The notes below the pieces were generated by a model. That model was not told where the DNA came from. It ran no database searches and saw only the letters and a list, made by a program, of their open reading frames with translations. DNA of 19,966 nt from Hyphomicrobiales bacterium. GTDB taxonomy: Bacteria > Pseudomonadota > Alphaproteobacteria > Rhizobiales > Beijerinckiaceae. The DNA lies in the NCBI GenBank assembly GCA_015655535.1, contig JAATEW010000310.1, positions 1-19,966 on the forward strand. The letters are read 5' to 3'. Below, piece by piece: positions 13,875 through 19,966 of the stretch (position 1 is its first letter; the number at the start of each line of letters is the position of its first letter). The position numbers were made by a program, and so were the translations under genes.

Positions 13875-15068
13875 TTGGCAAAGAACGATGCCAGCACGGC
13901 AAACCATCTCCATCGGCAGGACCAAACGTTGAGCAGATCCTCCTCTTCCCTGCCGCCGCAGGCTCGCGTGACCGTCGCCATCATCGGAGCCGGTCCGGCC
14001 GGTATCGGAATGGCGCGGGTTCTGCACGATCTCGCTATTCCCGATGTCAGGATTTTCGAGCGCAGATCGGTCGGGGCTTCGTTCAAGCTCTGGCCGGGGA
14101 CCACGCATTTCATCACCCCGTCCTTTCCGAGCAATGCGTTCGGCCTCACCGACCTCAATGCGGTGAGCTTCGACAGTTCGCCCGCGCATGTGCTGCGGCG
14201 CGAGCATATGACCGGCGCCGAATATGCCGTCTATCTCGAAGAAGCAGTCGATGCGTTTCGCCTCGACGTCACGACCGGCACCGACATATTCGGTCTCGAT
14301 CCGGTCGGCACAGACATTATCCTTCATACGAGCCAGGGCGAGATTCGCGCCCGCTTCGTGATCTGGGCCGCCGGCCAGTTTCAATATCCGAATATGGCAC
14401 TGCCCGGATCGAAACATGGCATTCATTCGAGCCAGATCCGGCTTTGGTCCGAATATCCCGGCAGCGAGGTCATCGTCGTCGGGGGCTATGAGAGCGGCAT
14501 CGATGCCGCGATCGGCCTTGCGACGGCCGGCAAGAGCGTGACCTTGCTCAGCCGTTCGGCGCCCTGGGAGAGTGAGGACGGCGATCCGGGCGTCGCCCTC
14601 TCGCCTTTGACCTGCCAGCGTCTGAATATGGCGCTTCAGCAAAAACGGCCAATCAAGCTCGTCCGCGATGCCGATATTATCCGCATCGAGCGGCGAGGCG
14701 AACAGGTCGTGCTTCATGCAGCCGACGGCCGGGTGTGGACGACTCAATCCTTTCCAGTGCTCGCGACCGGTTTTATCGGCAGCGCGAGTCTCATCGGGCA
14801 TTGGCTCGAAAAAGATAGCGAGGGCCGGGCGGTTCTCACCGGCCATGACGAATCAACGATCCTCTCCGGCCTGTTCCTCGTCGGACCGGAGGTCTGCCAT
14901 CAAGGCCATCGGCTCTCTTTCATTTATGAATTCCGCCAGCGTTTTGCGGTCGTCGGGCACGCGATTGCCGGACGCCTTGGCATCGATACGGCGCCGCTAG
15001 ATCGCTATCGTGCGCGCAACATGTTTTTGGATGAAGCCGATTGCTGCGCGCACGAAAGCGTCTGCTGA
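13875..15068 (+). CDS. FAD/NAD(P)-dependent oxidoreductase (YpdA/CzcO-like; possible ferredoxin reductase or monooxygenase)
   Basis: About 397 residues from the TTG at 13875. Two nucleotide-binding motifs are visible: VAIIGAGPAGIG (GxGxxG for FAD, about 36-45) and VIVVGGYESGIDAA for NAD(P)H (about 199-211), where the third-position Gly of the usual GxGxxG/A is replaced by Tyr. WAAGQFQYP (164-172) and VLATGF match the ATG-type motifs of this flavoprotein group. The overall pattern resembles YpdA/thioredoxin-reductase-like and CzcO-like proteins. The C-terminus holds three cysteines in eight residues (DCCAHESVC). The role is unknown; with a ferredoxin 13 bp upstream, ferredoxin reduction or a ferredoxin-linked oxidation is the best inference. 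TTG 13875 is preceded by GGAGG 4 nt upstream; TTG 13929 is an alternative, and the in-frame ATG 13770 lies within the ferredoxin gene. Confidence 0.8.
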   Translation: MAKNDASTANHLHRQDQTLSRSSSSLPPQARVTVAIIGAGPAGIGMARVLHDLAIPDVRIFERRSVGASFKLWPGTTHFITPSFPSNAFGLTDLNAVSFDSSPAHVLRREHMTGAEYAVYLEEAVDAFRLDVTTGTDIFGLDPVGTDIILHTSQGEIRARFVIWAAGQFQYPNMALPGSKHGIHSSQIRLWSEYPGSEVIVVGGYESGIDAAIGLATAGKSVTLLSRSAPWESEDGDPGVALSPLTCQRLNMALQQKRPIKLVRDADIIRIERRGEQVVLHAADGRVWTTQSFPVLATGFIGSASLIGHWLEKDSEGRAVLTGHDESTILSGLFLVGPEVCHQGHRLSFIYEFRQRFAVVGHAIAGRLGIDTAPLDRYRARNMFLDEADCCAHESVC

Positions 15069-15191
15069 AGGGTAATACTTCGTCGGTTACCAGCGCCGCC
15101 GTCGGCGTTTGCTCCGCGTTGACTCGAAGGGCCCTCAAGACTACCAAGCGCGGCAACCTATTGCGCTGCAACCGAAGCTTGAGTGAGACCT

Positions 15192-15212
15192 AAAACCGCC
15201 CCGGTTTTTGCA
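15192..15212 (+). terminator. Weak intrinsic terminator candidate after the oxidoreductase gene
   Basis: AAAACCG/CGGTTTT forms a 7-bp stem around CCC and ends in five T residues. It is about 120 bp past the oxidoreductase stop and before the etfB leader, so it would separate the two transcription units. Confidence 0.4.
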
Positions 15213-15243
15213 ATAAAACCCATCAAAACATGTGGGAAGAGCG

Positions 15244-15264
15244 CTTTTCAGACCGTCTGAAAAG
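15244..15264. promoter_or_regulatory. Perfect palindrome in the etfB leader (operator or RNA hairpin)
   Basis: CTTTTCAGA and TCTGAAAAG are perfect 9-bp arms around CCG, ending 31 bp before the etfB start. It could be a binding site for a dimeric regulator or a leader hairpin. No similar sequence is seen elsewhere in the window. Confidence 0.5.
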
Positions 15265-15295
15265 GGAAAACAGCTCTCGCCGCCTGGAGCCCGCC

Positions 15296-16045
15296 ATGAA
15301 GATCCTCGTCCCCGTCAAGCGGGTGGTCGATTACAACGTCAAGATCAGAGTCAAGCCTGACGGGTCGGGCGTCGATCTCGCCAATGTCAAAATGTCGATC
15401 AATCCCTTCGACGAAATCGCCGTCGAAGAAGCGGTCCGGCTGCGCACCAAGGGCGCGGCGACGGAGGTCGTGCTCGTCTCGATCGGCCCGGCGCAGGCAG
15501 CCGATACGTTGCGCCACGGTCTGTCGCTCAGCGCCGACCGCGCCATCCTCGTCAAGACCGACGATCCCGTGGAGCCCTTGGCCGTCGCCAAGATCCTGAA
15601 GGCCGTCGCCGAAGCCGAACAGCCGGGCCTCATCATTCTCGGCAAGCAGGCGATCGACGACGACTGCAATCAGACCGGCCAGATGCTCGCCGCTTTGCTC
15701 GGCTGGGGACAGGCGACGTTCGCCTCGAAAGTGGTGGTCGAGGACGGCTCGGTCGATGTCACGCGCGAGGTCGACGGCGGACTGCAGACCCTCTCTCTCA
15801 AGCTGCCGGCTATCGTCACAACGGATCTGCGCCTCAACGAACCACGCTATCCCTCGCTGCCGAACATCATGAAGGCGCGCAAAGCGCCGATCGAAGAAAA
15901 GACGCCGGCCGATCTCGGAGTCGATATCACGCCGCGCCTGACGATTTTGAAGACCGTCGAGCCGCCGGGCCGCAAGGCCGGCGTCAAGCTCGCCTCCGTG
16001 GCCGAGCTTGTCGATAAGCTCAAAAACGAAGCCGGAGTGCTTTAA
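15296..16045 (+). CDS. etfB: Electron transfer flavoprotein subunit beta
   Basis: A 249-residue EtfB. ETF is a soluble heterodimer that carries one FAD (in EtfA) and an AMP (in EtfB), takes electrons from acyl-CoA and related dehydrogenases and passes them to ETF-ubiquinone oxidoreductase. Visible blocks: MKILVPVKRVVDYNVKIRVKPDG at the N-terminus, NPFDEIAVEEAVRL, VLVSIGPAQAADTLRHGLSLSADRAILV, LIILGKQAIDDDCNQTGQMLAALLGW, and the ETF-beta signature region VTREVDGGLQTLSLKLPAIVTTDLRLNEPRYPSLPNIMKARK, ending with the recognition-loop type C-terminus. The ATG at 15296 has GGAG 6 nt upstream; an upstream ATG at 15230 would put the leader palindrome inside the gene. etfA starts at the base after the etfB stop, so the two are co-translated. 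Confidence 0.96.
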   Translation: MKILVPVKRVVDYNVKIRVKPDGSGVDLANVKMSINPFDEIAVEEAVRLRTKGAATEVVLVSIGPAQAADTLRHGLSLSADRAILVKTDDPVEPLAVAKILKAVAEAEQPGLIILGKQAIDDDCNQTGQMLAALLGWGQATFASKVVVEDGSVDVTREVDGGLQTLSLKLPAIVTTDLRLNEPRYPSLPNIMKARKAPIEEKTPADLGVDITPRLTILKTVEPPGRKAGVKLASVAELVDKLKNEAGVL

Positions 16046-17005
16046 ATGACGACGCTGCTCTTCGCCGACACGAGCGCCGGCAAGCTCGATGAATCCGCCG
16101 CCAAGGCGCTGACCGCGGCCAAGGCGCTGGGCGAACCTGTTCATGCGCTCGTCATAGGCTCCGGCGTCTCGGAAGCTGCCGAAGCCGTTGCCAAGCTCGA
16201 CGGCATCGAGAAAGTGCTGGTGGTGGACGATGCCATCTATGCCCACGCACTCGCCGAGCCCACGGCCAAGCTGATCGCCGATCTCGCCAAGGCCTATGGC
16301 GCCGTGGTGTCCGGCTCAACGGCTTCGGCAAAAAACATCATGCCGCGCGTCGCGGCACTGCTCGACGTCATGCAGGTCTCCGAGATCATCAAAGTGCTGT
16401 CGCCCGACACGTTCGAGCGGCCGATCTATGCCGGCAATGCGATCCAGACCGTGCAGTCGCACGATGCCAAGAAAGTCATCACCGTGCGCACGGCCGCCTT
16501 CCAGGCGAGCGGCGAAGGGGCCCCGGCACCGATCGAAAAAGTCACGGCCGAGACGATCGCCGAACTTGGCGATCCGGCGCTTTCTACCTTCAAGGAGGAG
16601 AAGCTCGAAGTCACGGCGAGGCCGCCGCTTTCGGGCGCGAAAATCGTCATTTCCGGTGGCCGGGCCATGGAAAGCGCCGATAATTTCAAGAGCTTGATCG
16701 AACCCGTCGCGGAAAAGCTGGGAGCAGCGATCGGCGCCTCGCGCGCCGCCGTCGATGCCGGCTACGCGCCGAATGATTGGCAGGTCGGGCAGACCGGCAA
16801 GATCGTCGCGCCGGATCTCTATATCGCCGTCGGCATCGCAGGGGCGATCCAGCATCTCGCGGGGATGAAGGACTCGAAAGTGATCGTCGCGATCAACAAG
16901 GATGCCGAGGCGCCGATCTTCCAGGTGGCCGATTATGGGCTTGTCGACGATCTCTTCACCGTTTTGCCCGCGCTTCGCGACGAACTCGCCAAACTCGGGC
17001 GCTAG
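16046..17005 (+). CDS. etfA: Electron transfer flavoprotein subunit alpha
   Basis: A 319-residue EtfA, normal length. The N-terminal domain starts MTTLLFADTSAGKLDESAAKALTAA. The C-terminal FAD domain carries VISGGRAMESADNF and the family signature around GQTGKIVAPDLYIAVGIAGAIQHLAGMKDSKVIVAINKDAEAPIFQVADYGLVDDLF, with the FAD-contacting GQTGK, GIAGAIQHLAG and NKDAEAPIF stretches intact. Its ATG abuts the etfB stop codon. The 3' neighbour is a 3-hydroxybutyryl-CoA dehydrogenase, so the locus suits acyl-CoA oxidation. The two acyl-CoA-dehydrogenase-fold proteins at 2437-4919 are more like flavin monooxygenases and need not be its partners. An imperfect GCCGCC/GGCGGC stem (17023-17048) follows the stop. 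Confidence 0.96.
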   Translation: MTTLLFADTSAGKLDESAAKALTAAKALGEPVHALVIGSGVSEAAEAVAKLDGIEKVLVVDDAIYAHALAEPTAKLIADLAKAYGAVVSGSTASAKNIMPRVAALLDVMQVSEIIKVLSPDTFERPIYAGNAIQTVQSHDAKKVITVRTAAFQASGEGAPAPIEKVTAETIAELGDPALSTFKEEKLEVTARPPLSGAKIVISGGRAMESADNFKSLIEPVAEKLGAAIGASRAAVDAGYAPNDWQVGQTGKIVAPDLYIAVGIAGAIQHLAGMKDSKVIVAINKDAEAPIFQVADYGLVDDLFTVLPALRDELAKLGR

Positions 17006-17164
17006 GATCGCTTCCATCCAAAGCCGCCGTGATTTAAGTCATGGCGGCGAAATAAGACGTTCGGGCTATTTACTTTGCGGGCGAAATGTCTGCCAAAGAC
17101 GTTGATCTCTGTCAGGCTCGAAATCCGCTTCGCCGACGACGCGTTTATGAGATAGGTTCGGACG

Positions 17165-18049
17165 ATGGCCACATTGGATATTCATAAAGTCGGCGTCATC
17201 GGCGCCGGGCAGATGGGCTCAGGAATCGCTCAGGTCTGCGCCCAGGCCGGCATGGATGTCGTTCTCCAGGACATTACCCAGGAGAAGGCCGAGGCCGGCG
17301 TCGCGGCGGTTTCAAGCAGTCTCGCCAAACAAGTCGAGCGCCAGCAGATCGATGAGGCGGCGCGCGCCGCCGCCTTGGCCCGCATTAAAGCCGCGACCGA
17401 TTATGCGAGCTTTGCCGATTGCGATCTCGTCATCGAGGCCGCGACGGAAAACGAAGAGCTCAAGCGCAAGATCTTTTCAAGCGTCTGCGCATCGCTGCGG
17501 GCGGATGCGATCCTCGCGACAAATACCTCGTCGATCTCGATCACCAGGCTCGCCTCGGTGACCGACCGCGCCGAGCGTTTCATCGGCATTCATTTCATGA
17601 ATCCCGTGCCGCGCATGCAGCTTGTCGAATTGATCCGCGGAATCGCGACTGAGGATTCGACTTTCGAATCCTCCAAGGCTCTCATCGCGCGGCTCGGCAA
17701 GGTGGTGACGGTTGCCGAGGATTTCCCGGCCTTTATCGTCAACCGCATTCTGCTCACCATGATCAATGAGGCGGTCTATACGCTTTATGAGGGCGTCGGC
17801 TCGGTCGACGCGATCGATACGGCTATGCGGCTTGGCGCGAATCATCCGATGGGGCCCTTGCAGCTCGCCGATTTCATCGGCCTCGACACCGTGCTTTCCG
17901 TCATGCAGGTCCTGCACGAGGGGCTTGCCGATTCGAAATATCGGCCTTGCCCGCTGCTCGTAAAATATGTCGAGGCGGGCTGGCTCGGCCGCAAAGCCCG
18001 GCGCGGATTTTACGATTACCGCAGCGGGACCCCGGTTCCGACCCGCTGA
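17165..18049 (+). CDS. hbd: 3-hydroxybutyryl-CoA dehydrogenase (HBDH/PaaH type)
   Basis: A 294-residue short 3-hydroxyacyl-CoA dehydrogenase. It interconverts 3-hydroxybutyryl-CoA and acetoacetyl-CoA with NAD(P), linking beta-oxidation of C4 units with polyhydroxybutyrate and acetyl-CoA metabolism. The N-terminal Rossmann motif is KVGVIGAGQMGSGIAQVCAQAG (8-29). Also present are ATENEELKRKIF, ATNTSSISITRLA, HFMNPVPRMQLVELIRG (with the catalytic His of the family) and the C-terminal domain with EDFPAFIVNRIL, NHPMGPLQLADFIGLD and GRKARRGFYDY. The last motif is normally GRKTGRGFYDY; here Thr-Gly is Ala-Arg, a small oddity. The gene follows etfBA by 159 bp, an order familiar in the Hyphomicrobiales. 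The symbol is given at family level. Confidence 0.94.
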   Translation: MATLDIHKVGVIGAGQMGSGIAQVCAQAGMDVVLQDITQEKAEAGVAAVSSSLAKQVERQQIDEAARAAALARIKAATDYASFADCDLVIEAATENEELKRKIFSSVCASLRADAILATNTSSISITRLASVTDRAERFIGIHFMNPVPRMQLVELIRGIATEDSTFESSKALIARLGKVVTVAEDFPAFIVNRILLTMINEAVYTLYEGVGSVDAIDTAMRLGANHPMGPLQLADFIGLDTVLSVMQVLHEGLADSKYRPCPLLVKYVEAGWLGRKARRGFYDYRSGTPVPTR

Positions 18050-18121
18050 TTCGGCCGATTTGTGCGGTTTGGCCTCTCGCGGCATCGCAAAATCTTGTTG
18101 CTGCCCTGCGACAATCTGGCC

Positions 18122-18150
18122 TTCACAAGAGGGTCACGAGACTCTATAGA
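18122..18150 (+). promoter_or_regulatory. Predicted sigma-70-type promoter of the HNH endonuclease gene
   Basis: TTCACA (18122-18127, one mismatch to TTGACA) and TATAGA (18145-18150, one mismatch to TATAAT) are separated by exactly 17 bp. Transcription would start near 18157, giving a leader of about 45 nt. Confidence 0.6.
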
Positions 18151-18169
18151 ATGGCGCCAGCAAGGTAAC

Positions 18170-18191
18170 CGGGCCCAATAGCTTGGGCCCG
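18170..18191 (+). promoter_or_regulatory. Leader hairpin ahead of the HNH gene
   Basis: CGGGCCCAA and TTGGGCCCG are perfect 9-bp arms around TAGC, ending 10 nt before the GTG start. In RNA this gives a very stable stem placed against the ribosome-binding region AGGAAC (18193-18198), so it may limit or control translation. Confidence 0.5.
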
Positions 18192-18201
18192 CAGGAACGG
18201 G

Positions 18202-18780
18202 GTGCCGGATTTGACGGTTCACTTCCAGCCTACGGTGTCGCCGGAAGCATGTCCGGCACTCGTGCTCAACGCCGACTTCCGGCCTCTGAGCTACTATCCC
18301 CTGTCTCTATGGTCCTGGCAGGATGCGATCAAAGCGGTCTTCCTCGACCGTGTGAACATCGTATCCCAATACGACAAGACGGTTCGAAGTCCGAGCTTCG
18401 AAATGCGGTTGCCGTCAGTCGTATCCTTAAAGACCTACATCAAGCCGTCCCGCCATCCCGCCTTCACGCGATTCAACGTTTTCCTCCGGGATCGTTTCAC
18501 CTGCCAATATTGCGGCACGCGCGAAGACCTCACATTCGATCATGTCGTGCCGCGCTCGAAGGGCGGGACTACCACCTGGGAAAATGTCGTCGCAGCCTGT
18601 TCCTGCTGCAACCTGCGCAAAAGCGACCGGCTCCCCGATGTGGCCCGCATGTGGCCGGCGCGAGCGCCCTACCAGCCGACGATCAGCGATCTGCATCAAA
18701 ACGGCCGCCACTTCCCGCCGAATTATCTGCACGAAAGCTGGATGGATTACCTTTATTGGGATTCCGTGCTGGAGCCTTAA
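18202..18780 (+). CDS. HNH endonuclease family protein
   Basis: A 192-residue protein with a zinc-finger-supported HNH domain: CQYC (Cys101/Cys104), TFDHVVPRSKGG (catalytic His114 region), TTTWENVVAACSCCNLRKSD with Asn128 and a second CxxC (Cys133/Cys136). Two CxxC pairs bind a structural zinc in this class. The N-terminal half, with ALVLNADFRPLSYYPLSLWSW, and the C-terminal PNYLHESWMDYLYWDSVLEP are typical of a chromosomal alphaproteobacterial HNH family of about 185-195 residues whose biological role is not known to me. No restriction-modification, phage or intron genes are nearby. The GTG at 18202 follows AGGAAC by 3-4 nt; TTG at 18211 is an alternative. A strong promoter and a leader hairpin precede it. 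Confidence 0.9.
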   Translation: MPDLTVHFQPTVSPEACPALVLNADFRPLSYYPLSLWSWQDAIKAVFLDRVNIVSQYDKTVRSPSFEMRLPSVVSLKTYIKPSRHPAFTRFNVFLRDRFTCQYCGTREDLTFDHVVPRSKGGTTTWENVVAACSCCNLRKSDRLPDVARMWPARAPYQPTISDLHQNGRHFPPNYLHESWMDYLYWDSVLEP

Positions 18781-18860
18781 GGCTCACCTCATTGGCGCCG
18801 ACGCGACTTAGGCTAAGCGGCTTTCTGGGCATTTACGCGCAGCCGTGATAGTTTTCACGC

Positions 18861-19132
18861 ATGATCAACTTGCCCCAAGAGACTGAAGCGCTGGCTCGGC
18901 GGCTTGCCGAGGCTCAGCATCTCTCTATCGAAGAGGCATCCGTCTCGCGTTCGAAGAAAAGGCGCGCACGGCAGGCGTCATTTCTGAGCCGCGGCGAACC
19001 AGAGATGTTTCCCCGGAAGCCATCGCTAAACGGCGAGCAAAAGTGGATGAAATCGTCGAGAAAATCGCGGCCATGCCCATTCTTGACCCCCGCGATCCAC
19101 GTGAAATCATGGACGATCTCGACTCTCTATGA
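18861..19132 (+). pseudogene. vapB: Frameshifted VapB-type antitoxin (Rv0623-like)
   Basis: The frame from 18861 reads MINLPQETEALARRLAEAQHLSIEEA, the N-terminal DNA-binding part of a Rv0623/PSK-type VapB antitoxin. One base appears lost near 18938 (GCATCC where GCAATCC would restore Ala-Ile). After this shift the frame reads RLAFEEKARTAG, then SPEAIAKRRAKVDEIVEKIA and DPRDPREIMDDLDSL, ending TGA at 19130-19132, a normal antitoxin C-terminus that would wrap the toxin. As read, the product would keep the N-terminal half and then an unrelated tail, so it should not neutralise a toxin. The stop overlaps the ATG of the vapC remnant (ATGA), the usual vapBC coupling. Confidence 0.85.
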
Positions 19133-19522
19133 TCGTCGTCGGTAGCTCGGCTTTGGTTGCCATTCTCCTCAGAGAGCCGGACTATCATTCTTTCAGGAAC
19201 GTGATTACAGGCGGCGAGTCTGCATAGTATCGGCAGTCAATGCGCATGAAACCGCATGCGTCATGCGCCTACATAAAGGCGCCGACGCAGTCGCGGAACT
19301 CTGGGAATTGCTCGAAGAGACTGAATCAAAATCATTCCCTTTGACGAAGCGCAGGTATATGCCGCCTCCGCAGCGCATGTTCGCTACGGCAAGGGCATCG
19401 ATCCGAAAGCACGGCGGAATCTTGCCGATTGCACGGCCTATGCTCTGGCACGGACGATGAACGCGCCTTTGCTTTTCAAGGGAAAAGACTTTTCCGAGAC
19501 CAACATCACATCGGCGTTATAG
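19129..19522 (+). pseudogene. vapC: Degraded VapC-type PIN-domain toxin
   Basis: Starts ATG 19129 and reads MIVVGSSALVAILLREPDYHSF, where intact VapC proteins have MIVVDSSALVAILL. The first metal-binding Asp of the PIN nuclease is therefore Gly. A stop TAG at 19225 follows a lost base; shifting frame at 19227 restores VSAVNAHETACVMRLHKGADAVAELWELLEETE. A second lost base near 19325 and a further shift give IIPFDEAQVYAASAAHVRYGKG, then NLADCTAYALARTMNAPLLFKGKDFS, ending TAG at 19520-19522. With both frames repaired it has normal VapC length (about 131 residues) and the remaining acidic PIN positions (Glu in AHETA, Asp in LADC, Asp in GKDF). It should be inactive as a ribonuclease. Confidence 0.86.
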
Positions 19523-19563
19523 CGCCAATCTATCCTGCCTTTTCTTACCGGCTGAGGCGCTTA

Positions 19564-19582
19564 TATCCGGCGATAGCGGATA
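19564..19582. promoter_or_regulatory. Small inverted repeat upstream of the GST gene
   Basis: TATCCG and CGGATA are 6-bp perfect arms around GCGATAG, 20 bp before the ATG of the glutathione transferase gene. It is a possible operator; length and symmetry are too modest for a firm call. Confidence 0.25.
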
Positions 19583-19602
19583 CAGGACGAAGCGAGCATA
19601 CC

Positions 19603-19966
19603 ATGATCGAACTCTATTACTGGCCCACGCCCAACGGCCATAAGATCACGATGTTTCTCGAAGAGGCCGGTCTCGACTACAAGATTCATCCCGTCAATAT
19701 CGGCAGAGGCGAGCAGTTCACGCCGGAATTTCTGGCGATCGCGCCGAACAACCGCATGCCCGCGATCATCGATCGTAAGCCTCCGGACGGCGGCGAGCCG
19801 ATCTCGGTCTTCGAGTCCGGCGCCATTCTTTTTTATCTCGCAAACAAGACCCGCTCCTTCATTCCGCAGGATCTGCGCGGCCGCATCGCGGCAACGGAGT
19901 GGCTCTTCTGGCAGATGGGCGGGCTCGGCCCCATGGCCGGACAGAACCATCATTTCTCGCAATATG
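19603..19966 (+). CDS. Glutathione transferase family protein, YfcG-like (3' end outside window)
   Basis: The first 121 residues of a GST-fold protein. The N-terminal thioredoxin-like domain reads MIELYYWPTPNGHKITMFLEEAGLDY, then TPEFLAIAPNNRMPAIID with the cis-Pro (MPA) that contacts glutathione, and VFESGAILFYLA with the Glu-Ser glutathione-binding pair. The start of the helical domain, WLFWQMGGLGPMAGQNHHF, is characteristic of the YfcG/YghU-type GSTs that act as glutathione-dependent disulfide reductases. The PNG motif in the first helix region matches the position of the catalytic Thr/Asn in that group. The ATG at 19603 gives the standard N-terminus, with AGGA about 15 nt and GAGC nearer upstream. 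It lies 80 bp after the vapC remnant. Confidence 0.93.
   Translation, partial: MIELYYWPTPNGHKITMFLEEAGLDYKIHPVNIGRGEQFTPEFLAIAPNNRMPAIIDRKPPDGGEPISVFESGAILFYLANKTRSFIPQDLRGRIAATEWLFWQMGGLGPMAGQNHHFSQY

Noticed and set aside
18202..18780. HNH protein as part of a restriction, phage or homing-intron system
   Set aside because: No methyltransferase, phage, intron or reverse-transcriptase genes are adjacent, and it resembles a widespread chromosomal alphaproteobacterial family.
19240..19280. Short palindromes such as GCGCATGA...TCATGCGC in the vapC remnant
   Set aside because: They fall inside a former coding sequence whose repaired translation is a normal VapC, so they are probably chance.

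Overview
The window is GC-rich and looks like ordinary chromosome of an alphaproteobacterium of the order Hyphomicrobiales (Rhizobiales). The gene order fits that assignment (purL-bolA-grxD; tlpA divergent from argH, then lptM-lysA and a TIGR02302-type protein; HIG1 protein, cobalamin adenosyltransferase, etfBA, 3-hydroxybutyryl-CoA dehydrogenase), and so do the dispersed palindromic repeats between genes. A Beijerinckiaceae/Methylocystaceae-like host is my best guess, from general resemblance only.

Layout. 1-2295: the 3' part of purL (purine synthesis), then bolA and the monothiol glutaredoxin grxD, whose products act together in Fe-S/iron handling. 2437-4919: two tandem paralogous acyl-CoA-dehydrogenase-fold flavoproteins of the two-component monooxygenase type, each preceded by a similar leader. 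4936-5616 (minus): tlpA, a membrane-anchored periplasmic thioredoxin, 39 bp from the divergent argH. 5656-12170: argH, lptM, lysA and a large TIGR02302/DUF4175-like membrane protein with a Gln-rich coiled-coil tail. Two RIME-like compound palindromes flank lptM, and other repeat types fill the rest of that gap.

12171-18049: after a repeat-rich spacer come a HIG1-domain protein and a PduO-type cobalamin adenosyltransferase, then a two-gene ferredoxin/FAD-oxidoreductase unit with its own promoter-like sequence and a near-perfect 21-bp palindrome, then etfB-etfA and 3-hydroxybutyryl-CoA dehydrogenase. The ETF and dehydrogenase genes point to short-chain acyl-CoA oxidation or C4-CoA metabolism. 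The ferredoxin/oxidoreductase pair looks like an insertion into that block.

18202-19966: an HNH endonuclease gene with a convincing promoter and a leader hairpin, a decaying vapBC toxin-antitoxin locus (three single-base frameshifts and loss of the first catalytic Asp of the toxin), and the 5' part of a YfcG-like glutathione transferase.

Most of the window is housekeeping. The items most worth a second look are the ferredoxin/oxidoreductase pair with its operator-like palindrome, the perfect palindrome in the etfB leader, the duplicated monooxygenase-like genes with matching leaders, and the vapBC remnant. I see no tRNA, rRNA, CRISPR array or intact insertion sequence.
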